This document shows, piece after piece, positions 1 through 5,931 of a stretch of DNA of 6,289 nt. The DNA comes from Actinomycetes bacterium. GTDB lineage: Bacteria; Actinomycetota; Acidimicrobiia; Acidimicrobiales; RAAP-2. The stretch covers positions 1 through 6,289 of the forward strand of contig JAJYXS010000202.1 in the NCBI GenBank assembly GCA_021801615.1, given 5' to 3'. Within the stretch, counting starts at the first letter, position 1. Each line of letters begins with the position of its first letter. The notes beneath the pieces were generated by a model. That model was not told the DNA's origin. It searched no databases and saw only the letters and a program-made list of their open reading frames with translations. Made by a program: the position numbers and the translations under genes.

Positions 1-432
1 CTGGTGGTCGCCGAAGATCGACAGTCCCTGCGCGGCGAGCGAGCGGGACGCCACGTGGAACACCGCCGGGGTGAGCTCGCCGGCGATCTTGTACATGTCC
101 GGGATCATGAGCAGCAGCCCCTGGGAGGCGGTGAACGTGGCGGCGAGCGCCCCGCCCTGGAGCGCCCCGTGCAGGGCGGCGGCGGCCCCTGCCTCGCTCT
201 GCATCTCGATCACCGCCGGCACGCTGCCGTAGAGGTTGCGGCGACCCTTCGCCGACCACTCGTCGGCCAGCTCGGCCATCGGCGAGGCCGGGGTGATCGG
301 GAAGATGGCGCACACCTCGTTGGTCCTGTAGGCGACCGATACGGCGGCCTCGTTGCCGTCGATCGTGACGGGCGCGACAGGCGCCACGTTGCCGTCGGTC
401 GTCACGGGCGCCACCTGCGTCACCTGCGTCAC
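1..432 (-). CDS. nifJ: Pyruvate:ferredoxin (flavodoxin) oxidoreductase, N-terminal 144 codons (3' end outside window)
   Basis: NifJ-type PFOR oxidises pyruvate with CoA to acetyl-CoA and CO2 and passes electrons to ferredoxin or flavodoxin, using thiamine diphosphate and [4Fe-4S] clusters in the cytoplasm. The visible part is the start of domain I: the DGNEA segment (residues 25-29), then VCAIFPITPASPMAE, then EMQSEAGAAAALHGALQ, then the stretch LLLMIPDMYKIAGELTP and finally LSIFGDH near the cut. This spacing matches single-chain NifJ (family length about 1,170-1,200 residues) better than split PorA. The frame is open from a GTG at 432 to base 1. I chose that GTG because GGAGG lies 4 nt upstream (437-441 on the plus strand) and because it overlaps the preceding gene's TGA as GTGA, implying translational coupling. 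Family members usually begin close to the (T/I)DGN segment, so this protein has about 20 extra N-terminal residues, which contain a duplicated VAPVT(T/I)DGN unit. The TPP, CoA and iron-sulfur domains lie outside the window, so an intact enzyme is assumed rather than seen. Confidence 0.93.
   Translation of the reverse strand, partial: MTQVTQVAPVTTDGNVAPVAPVTIDGNEAAVSVAYRTNEVCAIFPITPASPMAELADEWSAKGRRNLYGSVPAVIEMQSEAGAAAALHGALQGGALAATFTASQGLLLMIPDMYKIAGELTPAVFHVASRSLAAQGLSIFGDHQ
352..432 (-). repeat. Direct repeats at the 5' end of nifJ
   Basis: Two in-frame 27-nt units, at 388-414 and 352-378, match at 24 of 27 positions and encode VAPVTTDGN and VAPVTIDGN, separated by one 9-nt VAP unit (379-387). 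Directly upstream, the 9-mer GTGACGCAG occurs twice in tandem (424-432 and 415-423), encoding VTQVTQ. The arrangement looks like stepwise duplication of the usual NifJ N-terminus. All spacings are multiples of three, so the frame is preserved. Confidence 0.85.
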
Positions 433-2075
433 CGGGCCTCCAGTGCGGTCCCCGGCTCGGGGACCATCTCGATCGCGTGCACCGGGCACTGCTCGAAACA
501 GGCCGCACACCCCGTGCAGCGGTCGTAGTCGAAGCGGTAGCGACGTCCGGGCCCGAGCTTGATCACCGCGTCCTCCGGGCAGGCGCCAAGGCACCCGTCG
601 CACTCGAAGCAGTTCCCGCACGACAGGCAGCGCGCGGCCTCGAAGGCCGCCTCGCTCGCACCGAGACCGCCGACCACCTCGGAGAAGTCCGCCACCCGCT
701 CGTCGGGAGCGAGCTCGGGCTGGGCTCGCCTGGCGAAGTCGCCGAAGTACCACAGGTGCAGCTTCTCGAAGCCGGCCAGGTCGTGCTTCGGCCCGCTGGC
801 GACGGCGCCGCCCGCGAGCCAGGCGCTGATGTGGCGCGCGGCCTTCTTGCCGTGCCCGACCCCGACGGTGACGGTGCGCTCCGCGGGCACCATGTCTCCC
901 CCGGCGAAGATGCCTGCAGCGCCGGTCATCATCGACGGCGACACCACGACGGTGCCGTCGTGGGTGAACTCGACCCCCGGCACCGAGCGCAGGAACCCGG
1001 TGTCGGTGTCCTGACCGAGGGCCAGGATCAGGCTGTCGGCCTCGAGGCGCTCGAGCCGTCCGGTGGGATGGGGCACGCCGTGCTCGTCGAGCTCCATCGC
1101 CTCGACGACCAGCGCTGTGCCCTCGAAGCCGCTGATCGTGCGCAGCCAGTTCATGCGCACCCCTTCACGCTCGGCCTCTTCCACCTCCTCCTCGTGGGCG
1201 GGCATCTGGGCCCGGGTGCGCCGGTAGACGACGAGCGCCTCGTCCGCTCCGAGCCGCCGGGCGGTGCGCGCGGCGTCCATGGCGGTGTCGCCGCCGCCGT
1301 AGACGGCCACCTTGCGGCCGAGCATCGGGCGCTCCCCTTCGGCCACCTCCTTCAGGAACGACACCGCGTCGAGGATCCGCCCGGCGTCTCGGGCGGGGAT
1401 GTCGACGCGCTTGGACAGCTGCGCCCCGACCGCGACGAACACCGCGTCGAAGCGGCCGTCGTGCCTCTCGGCCTCGAGGTCGGTGACGCGCTGGCCGGAG
1501 ACGATGCGCACCCCGAGGGCCGTGATGCGCGCGAGCTCTGCGTCGAGCACGTCTCGGGGGAGTCGGTAGGCGGGGATGCCGTAGCGCATCATCCCGCCGG
1601 GCTCGGGTCCCGCGTCGTGGATCTCGACGTCGTGGCCGGCGCGCGCCAGGTGGTACGCGGCCGACAAGCCGCTCGGCCCCGCGCCCACCACGAGGACCCT
1701 CTTGCCGCTCCTGGTCGCCGGTGCCGGGAGCTCCCAGCCCTCCTCGAGCGCCCGGTCGCCCAGAAAGCGCTCCACTGCGTGGATGGACACCGCCTCGTCG
1801 AGCTCGGCCCGGTTGCAGGACGTCTCGCAGGGGTGGTAGCAGACACGGCCTTCCACCGCCGGGAACGGGTTGTCGGCGAGCACCTGCCGCCACGCCTGCT
1901 CGTGCCGGCCGGCCTCGACCTCTGCGAGCCAGGACTGGATGTTCTCCCCCGCCTGGCAGGCCGCGTTGCACGGCGGGAGCAGGTCCACGTAGACGGGGCG
2001 GCGGCTGCGCACCGGCCCTGCACGCGCGGGCTCGTCGGACAGGTCGGGCACCAGCGCCACGTCGCGGCGCATCAT
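429..2075 (-). CDS. GltD-like FAD/NAD(P) oxidoreductase with C-terminal 2x[4Fe-4S] ferredoxin domain
   Basis: This is a 548-residue cytosolic flavoprotein related to the glutamate synthase small subunit (GltD) and to the electron-input half of dihydropyrimidine dehydrogenase/AegA-type proteins. An N-terminal Fe-S helical domain carries Cys36, Cys40, Cys79, Cys83 and Cys87. The FAD Rossmann motif GAGPSG is at 131-136, the NAD(P) site GGGDTAMD at 260-267, and the second FAD motif GIFAGGDM at about 388-395. The C-terminus (483-535) has CxxCxxCxxCxxCxxxCP followed by CxxCxxCxxxCP, enough for two [4Fe-4S] clusters plus two extra cysteines (483, 486). No large glutamate synthase subunit or glutaminase domain is visible. 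The 4-nt overlap with nifJ suggests exchange of electrons between PFOR or ferredoxin and NAD(P)(H), but direction and cofactor preference are inferred. I chose the ATG at 2075; an ATG at 2072 is equally possible, and an in-frame GTG at 2114 would add 13 non-conserved residues. The Shine-Dalgarno sequence is weak. The ferredoxin part resembles PorD-type delta subunits of split 2-oxoacid oxidoreductases. Confidence 0.9.
   Translation of the reverse strand: MMRRDVALVPDLSDEPARAGPVRSRRPVYVDLLPPCNAACQAGENIQSWLAEVEAGRHEQAWRQVLADNPFPAVEGRVCYHPCETSCNRAELDEAVSIHAVERFLGDRALEEGWELPAPATRSGKRVLVVGAGPSGLSAAYHLARAGHDVEIHDAGPEPGGMMRYGIPAYRLPRDVLDAELARITALGVRIVSGQRVTDLEAERHDGRFDAVFVAVGAQLSKRVDIPARDAGRILDAVSFLKEVAEGERPMLGRKVAVYGGGDTAMDAARTARRLGADEALVVYRRTRAQMPAHEEEVEEAEREGVRMNWLRTISGFEGTALVVEAMELDEHGVPHPTGRLERLEADSLILALGQDTDTGFLRSVPGVEFTHDGTVVVSPSMMTGAAGIFAGGDMVPAERTVTVGVGHGKKAARHISAWLAGGAVASGPKHDLAGFEKLHLWYFGDFARRAQPELAPDERVADFSEVVGGLGASEAAFEAARCLSCGNCFECDGCLGACPEDAVIKLGPGRRYRFDYDRCTGCAACFEQCPVHAIEMVPEPGTALEAR
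437..441 (-). promoter_or_regulatory. Ribosome binding site of nifJ inside the upstream gene
   Basis: GGAGG on the minus strand sits 4 nt before the GTG at 432, within the last codons of the oxidoreductase gene. It supports the GTG at 432 over the in-frame GTGs further downstream, and so supports translation of the repeat-bearing N-terminal extension. Confidence 0.6.
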
Positions 2076-2152
2076 CGGACCGACCACCACGACGCCACGC
2101 AGCACTGCGACCACGCCGACGCCACCTCGAGCTGGCGGGTGCGGCGAGCCAT
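2072..2152 (-). other. Possible leaderless upstream ORF (26 aa) overlapping the oxidoreductase start
   Basis: A minus-strand ATG at 2152 opens a 26-codon frame ending in TGA at 2072-2074, which overlaps the oxidoreductase ATG (2075) as ATGA. The peptide has Cys17-Cys18 and Trp22-Trp23 close to its end. A TANNNT -10-like hexamer, TACCAT (2160-2165), lies 7 nt upstream of the ATG. That is the spacing expected for a leaderless actinobacterial transcript. Known mycobacterial cysteine-responsive attenuators are leaderless short ORFs with terminal cysteines, so an analogous role can be imagined. Against it, long open frames are frequent by chance in DNA of this GC content, there are only two cysteines, and the same frame stays open far upstream. 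Confidence 0.2.
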
Positions 2153-2159
2153 CTGGCCC

Positions 2160-2165
2160 ATGGTA
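2160..2165 (-). promoter_or_regulatory. Candidate -10 element for the oxidoreductase-nifJ operon
   Basis: TACCAT on the minus strand fits the TANNNT form of an actinobacterial -10 hexamer and would start transcription near 2152-2153. No good TTGACA-like -35 element is present at 16-18 nt, so the call rests on the hexamer and its placement upstream of the operon. Confidence 0.25.
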
Positions 2166-2204
2166 CGTCTGTGCGAAAAGCCGAACGGCCCCTTTCCGCC
2201 GGCC

Positions 2205-2237
2205 GCAGCCGGGCCCGTCCGGCCCTGGACCGGCTGC
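2205..2237 (+). promoter_or_regulatory. Inverted repeat in the divergent intergenic region
   Basis: GCAGCCGG (2205-2212) and CCGGCTGC (2230-2237) are perfect inverted repeats 17 nt apart. A second short palindrome, GTCC-N6-GGAC (2217-2230), is nested inside. The element overlaps the proposed -35 of the kinase gene and lies upstream of the oxidoreductase operon, so it could be an operator for a dimeric regulator or an RNA hairpin. Repeats of this length also arise by chance in GC-rich DNA, and no known consensus was recognised. Confidence 0.3.
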
Positions 2238-2254
2238 CCGCGGTCGGGCACAAT
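2225..2254 (+). promoter_or_regulatory. Candidate promoter of the histidine kinase gene
   Basis: CTGGAC (2225-2230) and CACAAT (2249-2254) are separated by 18 nt and loosely match sigma-70-type -35 and -10 elements. The predicted transcript start near 2261 would give a 5' leader of about 50 nt. CACAAT lies in the least GC-rich patch of the leader. Both hexamers are degenerate, so this is only the best candidate. Confidence 0.25.
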
Positions 2255-2297
2255 GGTCCTACGACAGACCGACGCCCAAGGTGCCGAGTCCAGACCG

Positions 2298-2306
2298 AGG
2301 AGGAGG
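2298..2306 (+). promoter_or_regulatory. Ribosome binding site of the histidine kinase gene
   Basis: AGGAGGAGG ends 5 nt before the ATG at 2312 and gives a strong Shine-Dalgarno match. It fixes the kinase start at this ATG although the frame stays open far upstream, opposite the oxidoreductase gene. Confidence 0.8.
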
Positions 2307-2311
2307 CTCGC

Positions 2312-3733
2312 ATGGTCGTGACCTCTCCTCGACCTTCGCCCGAGCCCCTCGCCGGCAGGCTTGCCTTGGACGCCTACCTGGCACTCTCCCCGGACGCGGT
2401 CGTGGCGGTGGACGCCGAGGGTCGGGTCGAACGAGCCAACCCGCTCGCAGCGGAGCTGTTCGGGTACCCCCTCGACGAGCTGGTCGGGACCGACCTCGAA
2501 GAGCTGCTCCCCGAGCGGTTCCGCGCCGCCCACCGCTCCCATCGGCGCGAGTACCTGGACGCTCCGCGGACCCGGCGCATGGGCACGGGGATGGAGCTGT
2601 GGGCGAGGCGCAGGGACGGGACGGAGTTCCCCGTGGACGTCAGCCTCGCCCCGCTGGAGGCTCCAGGAGGCCCGGTGGTGGTCGCCGCGGTACGCGACGT
2701 GACCGAGCGTCTCCAAGGCCAGGAAGCCCAGGCGCTCCTGGCCGCCATCGTCGGCTCCTCGGCGGACGCGATCGCTTCGATGACCACCGACGGCACGATC
2801 ACCTCGTGGAACCCTGGCGCCGAGGCGCTGCTCGGCTACCGACCGAGCGAGATCATCGGCCAGCCGCACTCGGTGCTCGTGCCCGACGACCGCAAAGAGG
2901 AGCTCGCCCGGGCCGTCGAGCGGCTCCTGGCGGGCGGACGGGTCGAGCGCTTCGAGACGAGACGGCGAGCCAGCGACGGGCGCGAGGTCGACGTGGAGTG
3001 CGCGCTCACGGCGCTGCGCGACCGGTCGGGGCGCATCGTCGGGATCGCCGGCACGCTGCGGGACATGACCGCTCAGCACCAGGCGCAGAAGGCGCTCGCA
3101 CGCGCCCAGCACGAGCACGAGCAGCTGGCGGTGATGGCCGACCGAGAGCGCATCGCCCGCGACCTGCACGACCTGGTCATCCAGCGTCTCTTCGCCGGCG
3201 CGATGAAGCTCCAGGGCACCATGTCGATCGTGAGCGGGCAGGCGGCGGAGCGCATCGCCGCGGTGGTCGGCGACCTCGACACCACGATCAAGGAGATCCG
3301 TACTGCCGTCTTCGCCCTCGAGCACCGCCCCGGCGACGACGCCAGCCTACGAGCGAGCGTCCTCGACCTCGTCGCCGAGATGGCAGAGGCCCTGGGGCAC
3401 GAGCCGCTCGTCAGCTTCGACGGCCCCCTGGACGCTTCGGTGGACGAGGACGTCGCGAGCCACCTGCTCGCGGTGCTGCGCGAGGCGCTCTCCAACGTGG
3501 CGCGTCACGCCCACGCCAGCTCGACCCGAGTGGAGCTCGCCGCCAACGGGACCGAGCTCGTGCTGCAGGTCACCGACAACGGGGTGGGCTTGGGCGCCTC
3601 GACCCGGACGAGCGGGCTCGCCAACATCCGCCGGCGCGCCGAGTCCCTCGGGGGCACCGCGCGCGCGCTGAGCCGGCCCGCCGGCGGCACCCTGCTCGAG
3701 TGGCGCGTGCCCCTTCCGACACGCAGCGCGTAG
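2312..3733 (+). CDS. Soluble PAS-PAS sensor histidine kinase, NarX/DevS-type transmitter (HisKA_3 + HATPase)
   Basis: This 473-residue kinase has no signal peptide or membrane segment and should sense a cytosolic or diffusible cue. PAS1 spans about 17-132 (ending RDVTERL) and PAS2 about 138-256 (ending RDMTAQH). A short coiled linker leads to the HisKA_3 dimerisation domain at about 273-345 with the phospho-acceptor His286 in ARDLHDLVIQRLF. The HATPase domain (about 378-468) shows the N-box with Asn395 in REALSNVARHAHA, the G1 motif DNGVG (422-426) and SGLANIRRRAESLGG (434-448). The H-box wording is close to mycobacterial DevS/DosT, but PAS domains replace their GAF domains. PAS1 resembles FixL-type PAS in its MGTGMEL...RRDGTEFPVDVSL stretch; aligned by eye, the FixL haem-ligand histidine position is an arginine here, so FixL-style haem binding is unlikely. 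The expected partner is a NarL/LuxR-type response regulator, but none is encoded here. The gene is divergent from the oxidoreductase-nifJ operon and convergent with nrdJ. The ligand is unknown. Confidence 0.92.
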   Translation: MVVTSPRPSPEPLAGRLALDAYLALSPDAVVAVDAEGRVERANPLAAELFGYPLDELVGTDLEELLPERFRAAHRSHRREYLDAPRTRRMGTGMELWARRRDGTEFPVDVSLAPLEAPGGPVVVAAVRDVTERLQGQEAQALLAAIVGSSADAIASMTTDGTITSWNPGAEALLGYRPSEIIGQPHSVLVPDDRKEELARAVERLLAGGRVERFETRRRASDGREVDVECALTALRDRSGRIVGIAGTLRDMTAQHQAQKALARAQHEHEQLAVMADRERIARDLHDLVIQRLFAGAMKLQGTMSIVSGQAAERIAAVVGDLDTTIKEIRTAVFALEHRPGDDASLRASVLDLVAEMAEALGHEPLVSFDGPLDASVDEDVASHLLAVLREALSNVARHAHASSTRVELAANGTELVLQVTDNGVGLGASTRTSGLANIRRRAESLGGTARALSRPAGGTLLEWRVPLPTRSA

Positions 3734-3744
3734 GTCGCAGCCGG

Positions 3745-3769
3745 GTCGCCGCAGAGCGCCAGCGGTGAC
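3745..3769 (+). terminator. Hairpin between convergent genes, candidate terminator
   Basis: GTCGCCGC (3745-3752) can pair with GCGGTGAC (3762-3769) in the plus-strand RNA, giving an 8-bp stem with one G-U pair and a 9-nt loop. It starts 12 nt after the kinase stop codon. The minus-strand RNA would have one A-C mismatch. There is no T-tract, so intrinsic termination would be of the U-less kind, if it works at all. Confidence 0.35.
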
Positions 3770-3776
3770 GCTCGCA

Positions 3777-5897
3777 TCAGAACTCGCAGACGTGTCCCTC
3801 GCACCCGCCGCTGTAGCCCTCGGCGATCTGCACCGCCGCCCCTGGAGCGCGGGCAGGTCCGCGCGTGAGCACCTGGCCGGGGCGTGATCCGTCCCGGTAG
3901 ATCGTGATGCCCTTCACCTCGGACTGCCATGCCGCAAGGAAGGTGGCGCGCACGTCGGCCACCGTCGCCCCCGAGGGCAGGTTGACCGTCTTGGCCACCG
4001 CCGCGTCGACGTGGCGCTGGACCGCGGCTTGCATCTCGAGGTGCCACTCCGGGGAGATCTCCAGCGCGGTCACGAAGGCGGCGCGCACCTGCGCAGGGAC
4101 CTCCGGCAGCTGACCGACCGTGCCGGTGCGCTCGACCTCGGCCATGAGCGCGTCGGAGTAGAAGCCCTCTTGGCGCGCCGTGCGCTCGAACAGCGGGTTC
4201 GTCTCCGCGAGGTCACGCCCGAGCACGTGGCGCACGTAGGAGAGGGCGAACATCGGCTCGATGCCCGAGGTGGTGCCGGCGATGAGCGAGATGGTGCCGG
4301 TCGGCGCCACCGAGGTGAGCTGGGCGTTGCGCAGCGGCCCGATGCCACGGGCCTTCCAGCGGCTCTCGTCGTAGAGGGGGAACGGCCCGCGCTCCTGGGC
4401 CAAGGCTGCCGAGGCCCGTCGCGCCTCTCGCTCCACGAGCCCCATGACCCTCGCGGCGAGGCGAACGGCGTGCGCCGAGTCGTAGCGGATCCCCAGGCTC
4501 GCCAGCATCTCGGCCAACCCCATCACCCCGAGACCGATCTTGCGGGCCGCATGCGCCGGCGCCTCGAGCGCGGTGACCGGATAGCGGCTCACGTCGATCA
4601 CGTCGTCGAGGAAGCGGACCGCCAGGTGCACCGCGGCGCCCAACCGCTCGACGTCGACCTTCCCGCCCTCGACGAAGCGAGCCAAGTTCAGCGACCCCAA
4701 GTTGCACGACTCGTAGGGCAGGAGCGGCACCTCCCCGCAGGGGTTGGTCGCCTCGATCCGCCCGAGGCTCGGCAACGGGTTGTCCCTGTTGATGCGGTCG
4801 AGGAACAAGAGCCCCGGGTCCCCGCTGCGCCACGCCGCCGCACAGATGCGGTCGAAGAGCTCGCCGGCGGCGATCCTGCCCACGACCTTCTTCGTGCGGG
4901 GGTTCACGAGGCGGTGCTCGCCGCCACGAAGCACGGCGCGCATGAAGGAACCGGAGACCCCGACCGACAGGTTGAAGTGCTCGAGGACGCCGGGAGCCTC
5001 CTTCGCGTCCACGAATTCGACGATGTCCGGGTGGGACACGTCCAGTACGGCCATGGACGCGCCTCGTCGCCGGCCGCCGCCGGCGACCACCGCCGCTGCG
5101 ACGTCGAAGACCGAGAGGAAGGAGACCGGTCCGCTGGCCGCGCCGCCCGTGCTCGCCACCCGGTCACCTCTGGGGCGCAGGTGCGAGAACGAGTACCCGG
5201 TCCCCCCGCCGGCCTGGTGCAGGCGGGCGGCGTCCCCGAGCGCTCTGAAGAGCGAGTCGAGGGAGTCCTCCAGCGGGAGCACCACGCAGCCGGAGAGCAG
5301 CCCGAGGCTCGTGCCGGCGTTCATGAGGGTCGGAGAGTTCGGAAGGAACTCGAGGCGCTCCAGCGCGCCCTGGAAGGCCTCGGCCCATCGTGGGGCGTCG
5401 GCGGGCTGCCACTGCTCCTCTGCCTGGGCCACGTGGCGGGCCACGCGTTCCATCATCTGCGCGGTCGACTCGACCACAGTGCCGTGGCGGTCCTTCAACA
5501 GGTAGCGCTCCTTCAGCACCGCCAGCGCGCCCAGGCCGAGCTTGAGCTCGTCGCGGACCCCGAGCTGCTCCTTCGCGTGGCGGAGCTCGGCTCGCCGTCG
5601 TCGATACAGGACGTAGGCGCGAGCCACCTCTGCCAACCCGGCCGTCATGAGCACCCGCTCGACGGCGTCCTGGACGTCTTCGACCCCCGGGGGCAGACGG
5701 CCGAAGCGCGTCGAGAGCTCGGAGCTCACCGTCTCGGCCACCGACGCTGCGAGCCCGGGGACATCTCTGCCGACCTCTCGGGCGGCCTTCGTCACTGCGG
5801 CTTCGATCCTCTCCGCCTCGAAGGCGACGAGCCGCCCGTCGCGCTTGCGCAGCCGCAGAGGGGCGTCGCGGCGCGCCGCCGGGCTCGGGTCGCGCAT
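3777..5897 (-). CDS. nrdJ: Adenosylcobalamin-dependent class II ribonucleoside reductase
   Basis: NrdJ reduces ribonucleotides (probably diphosphates) to deoxyribonucleotides, using coenzyme B12 to create a thiyl radical, with or without oxygen and without a radical-generating beta subunit. The 706-residue protein begins with an ATP-cone (about 14-103), a possible allosteric site. In the barrel, Cys204 (SGC) and Cys398 (ESCNLGSLNL) form the expected redox pair. The catalytic block NPCGE supplies Asn385, the thiyl-radical Cys387 and Glu389. The 11-residue step from Cys387 to Cys398 is the usual class II spacing. The phosphate-binding PTGT is at 532-535, followed by YRDGSR (667-672). The tail CEGHVC (Cys699, Cys704) ends two residues before the stop and should relay electrons from thioredoxin or a similar donor. 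No intein or gap is visible and the length is normal. I chose the ATG at 5897 because it gives a short lead-in to the ATP-cone; its Shine-Dalgarno is weak. It lies 34 nt downstream of a thioredoxin-reductase-like gene, probably in one operon. No NrdR box or cobalamin riboswitch fits in that gap. Confidence 0.95.
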   Translation of the reverse strand: MRDPSPAARRDAPLRLRKRDGRLVAFEAERIEAAVTKAAREVGRDVPGLAASVAETVSSELSTRFGRLPPGVEDVQDAVERVLMTAGLAEVARAYVLYRRRRAELRHAKEQLGVRDELKLGLGALAVLKERYLLKDRHGTVVESTAQMMERVARHVAQAEEQWQPADAPRWAEAFQGALERLEFLPNSPTLMNAGTSLGLLSGCVVLPLEDSLDSLFRALGDAARLHQAGGGTGYSFSHLRPRGDRVASTGGAASGPVSFLSVFDVAAAVVAGGGRRRGASMAVLDVSHPDIVEFVDAKEAPGVLEHFNLSVGVSGSFMRAVLRGGEHRLVNPRTKKVVGRIAAGELFDRICAAAWRSGDPGLLFLDRINRDNPLPSLGRIEATNPCGEVPLLPYESCNLGSLNLARFVEGGKVDVERLGAAVHLAVRFLDDVIDVSRYPVTALEAPAHAARKIGLGVMGLAEMLASLGIRYDSAHAVRLAARVMGLVEREARRASAALAQERGPFPLYDESRWKARGIGPLRNAQLTSVAPTGTISLIAGTTSGIEPMFALSYVRHVLGRDLAETNPLFERTARQEGFYSDALMAEVERTGTVGQLPEVPAQVRAAFVTALEISPEWHLEMQAAVQRHVDAAVAKTVNLPSGATVADVRATFLAAWQSEVKGITIYRDGSRPGQVLTRGPARAPGAAVQIAEGYSGGCEGHVCEF

Positions 5898-5931
5898 CTC
5901 TGGCTTCAGCTCAGGGCTGCCGGCGCGCGGG

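Noticed and set aside
2242..2262. DosR-like box (GGGCACAATGGTCC) upstream of the DevS-like kinase
   Set aside because: It shares GGG and GTCC half-sites with the DosR consensus, but the spacing is off by one and the centre is not palindromic. The match is too poor to call.
477..2321. 614-codon plus-strand open frame opposite the oxidoreductase gene
   Set aside because: It is antisense to a gene with clear FAD, NAD(P) and Fe-S motifs. Its translation is rich in Arg, Gly, His and Val with no recognisable domain, as expected from GC-rich codon bias on the opposite strand.
2072..3325. 417-codon minus-strand frame opposite the kinase gene
   Set aside because: Most of it is antisense to the PAS and HisKA domains and has no domain signature. 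Only its last 26 codons, outside the kinase gene, were kept as a possible leader peptide.
3777..5897. Intein or split in nrdJ
   Set aside because: Ribonucleotide reductases often host inteins, but the frame runs through all catalytic motifs at normal spacing with no insert.
5898..5931. NrdR box or cobalamin riboswitch before nrdJ
   Set aside because: The 34-nt gap is too short for a cobalamin riboswitch and has no A/T-rich NrdR-like palindrome. Control, if any, would lie upstream of the flavoprotein gene, outside the window.
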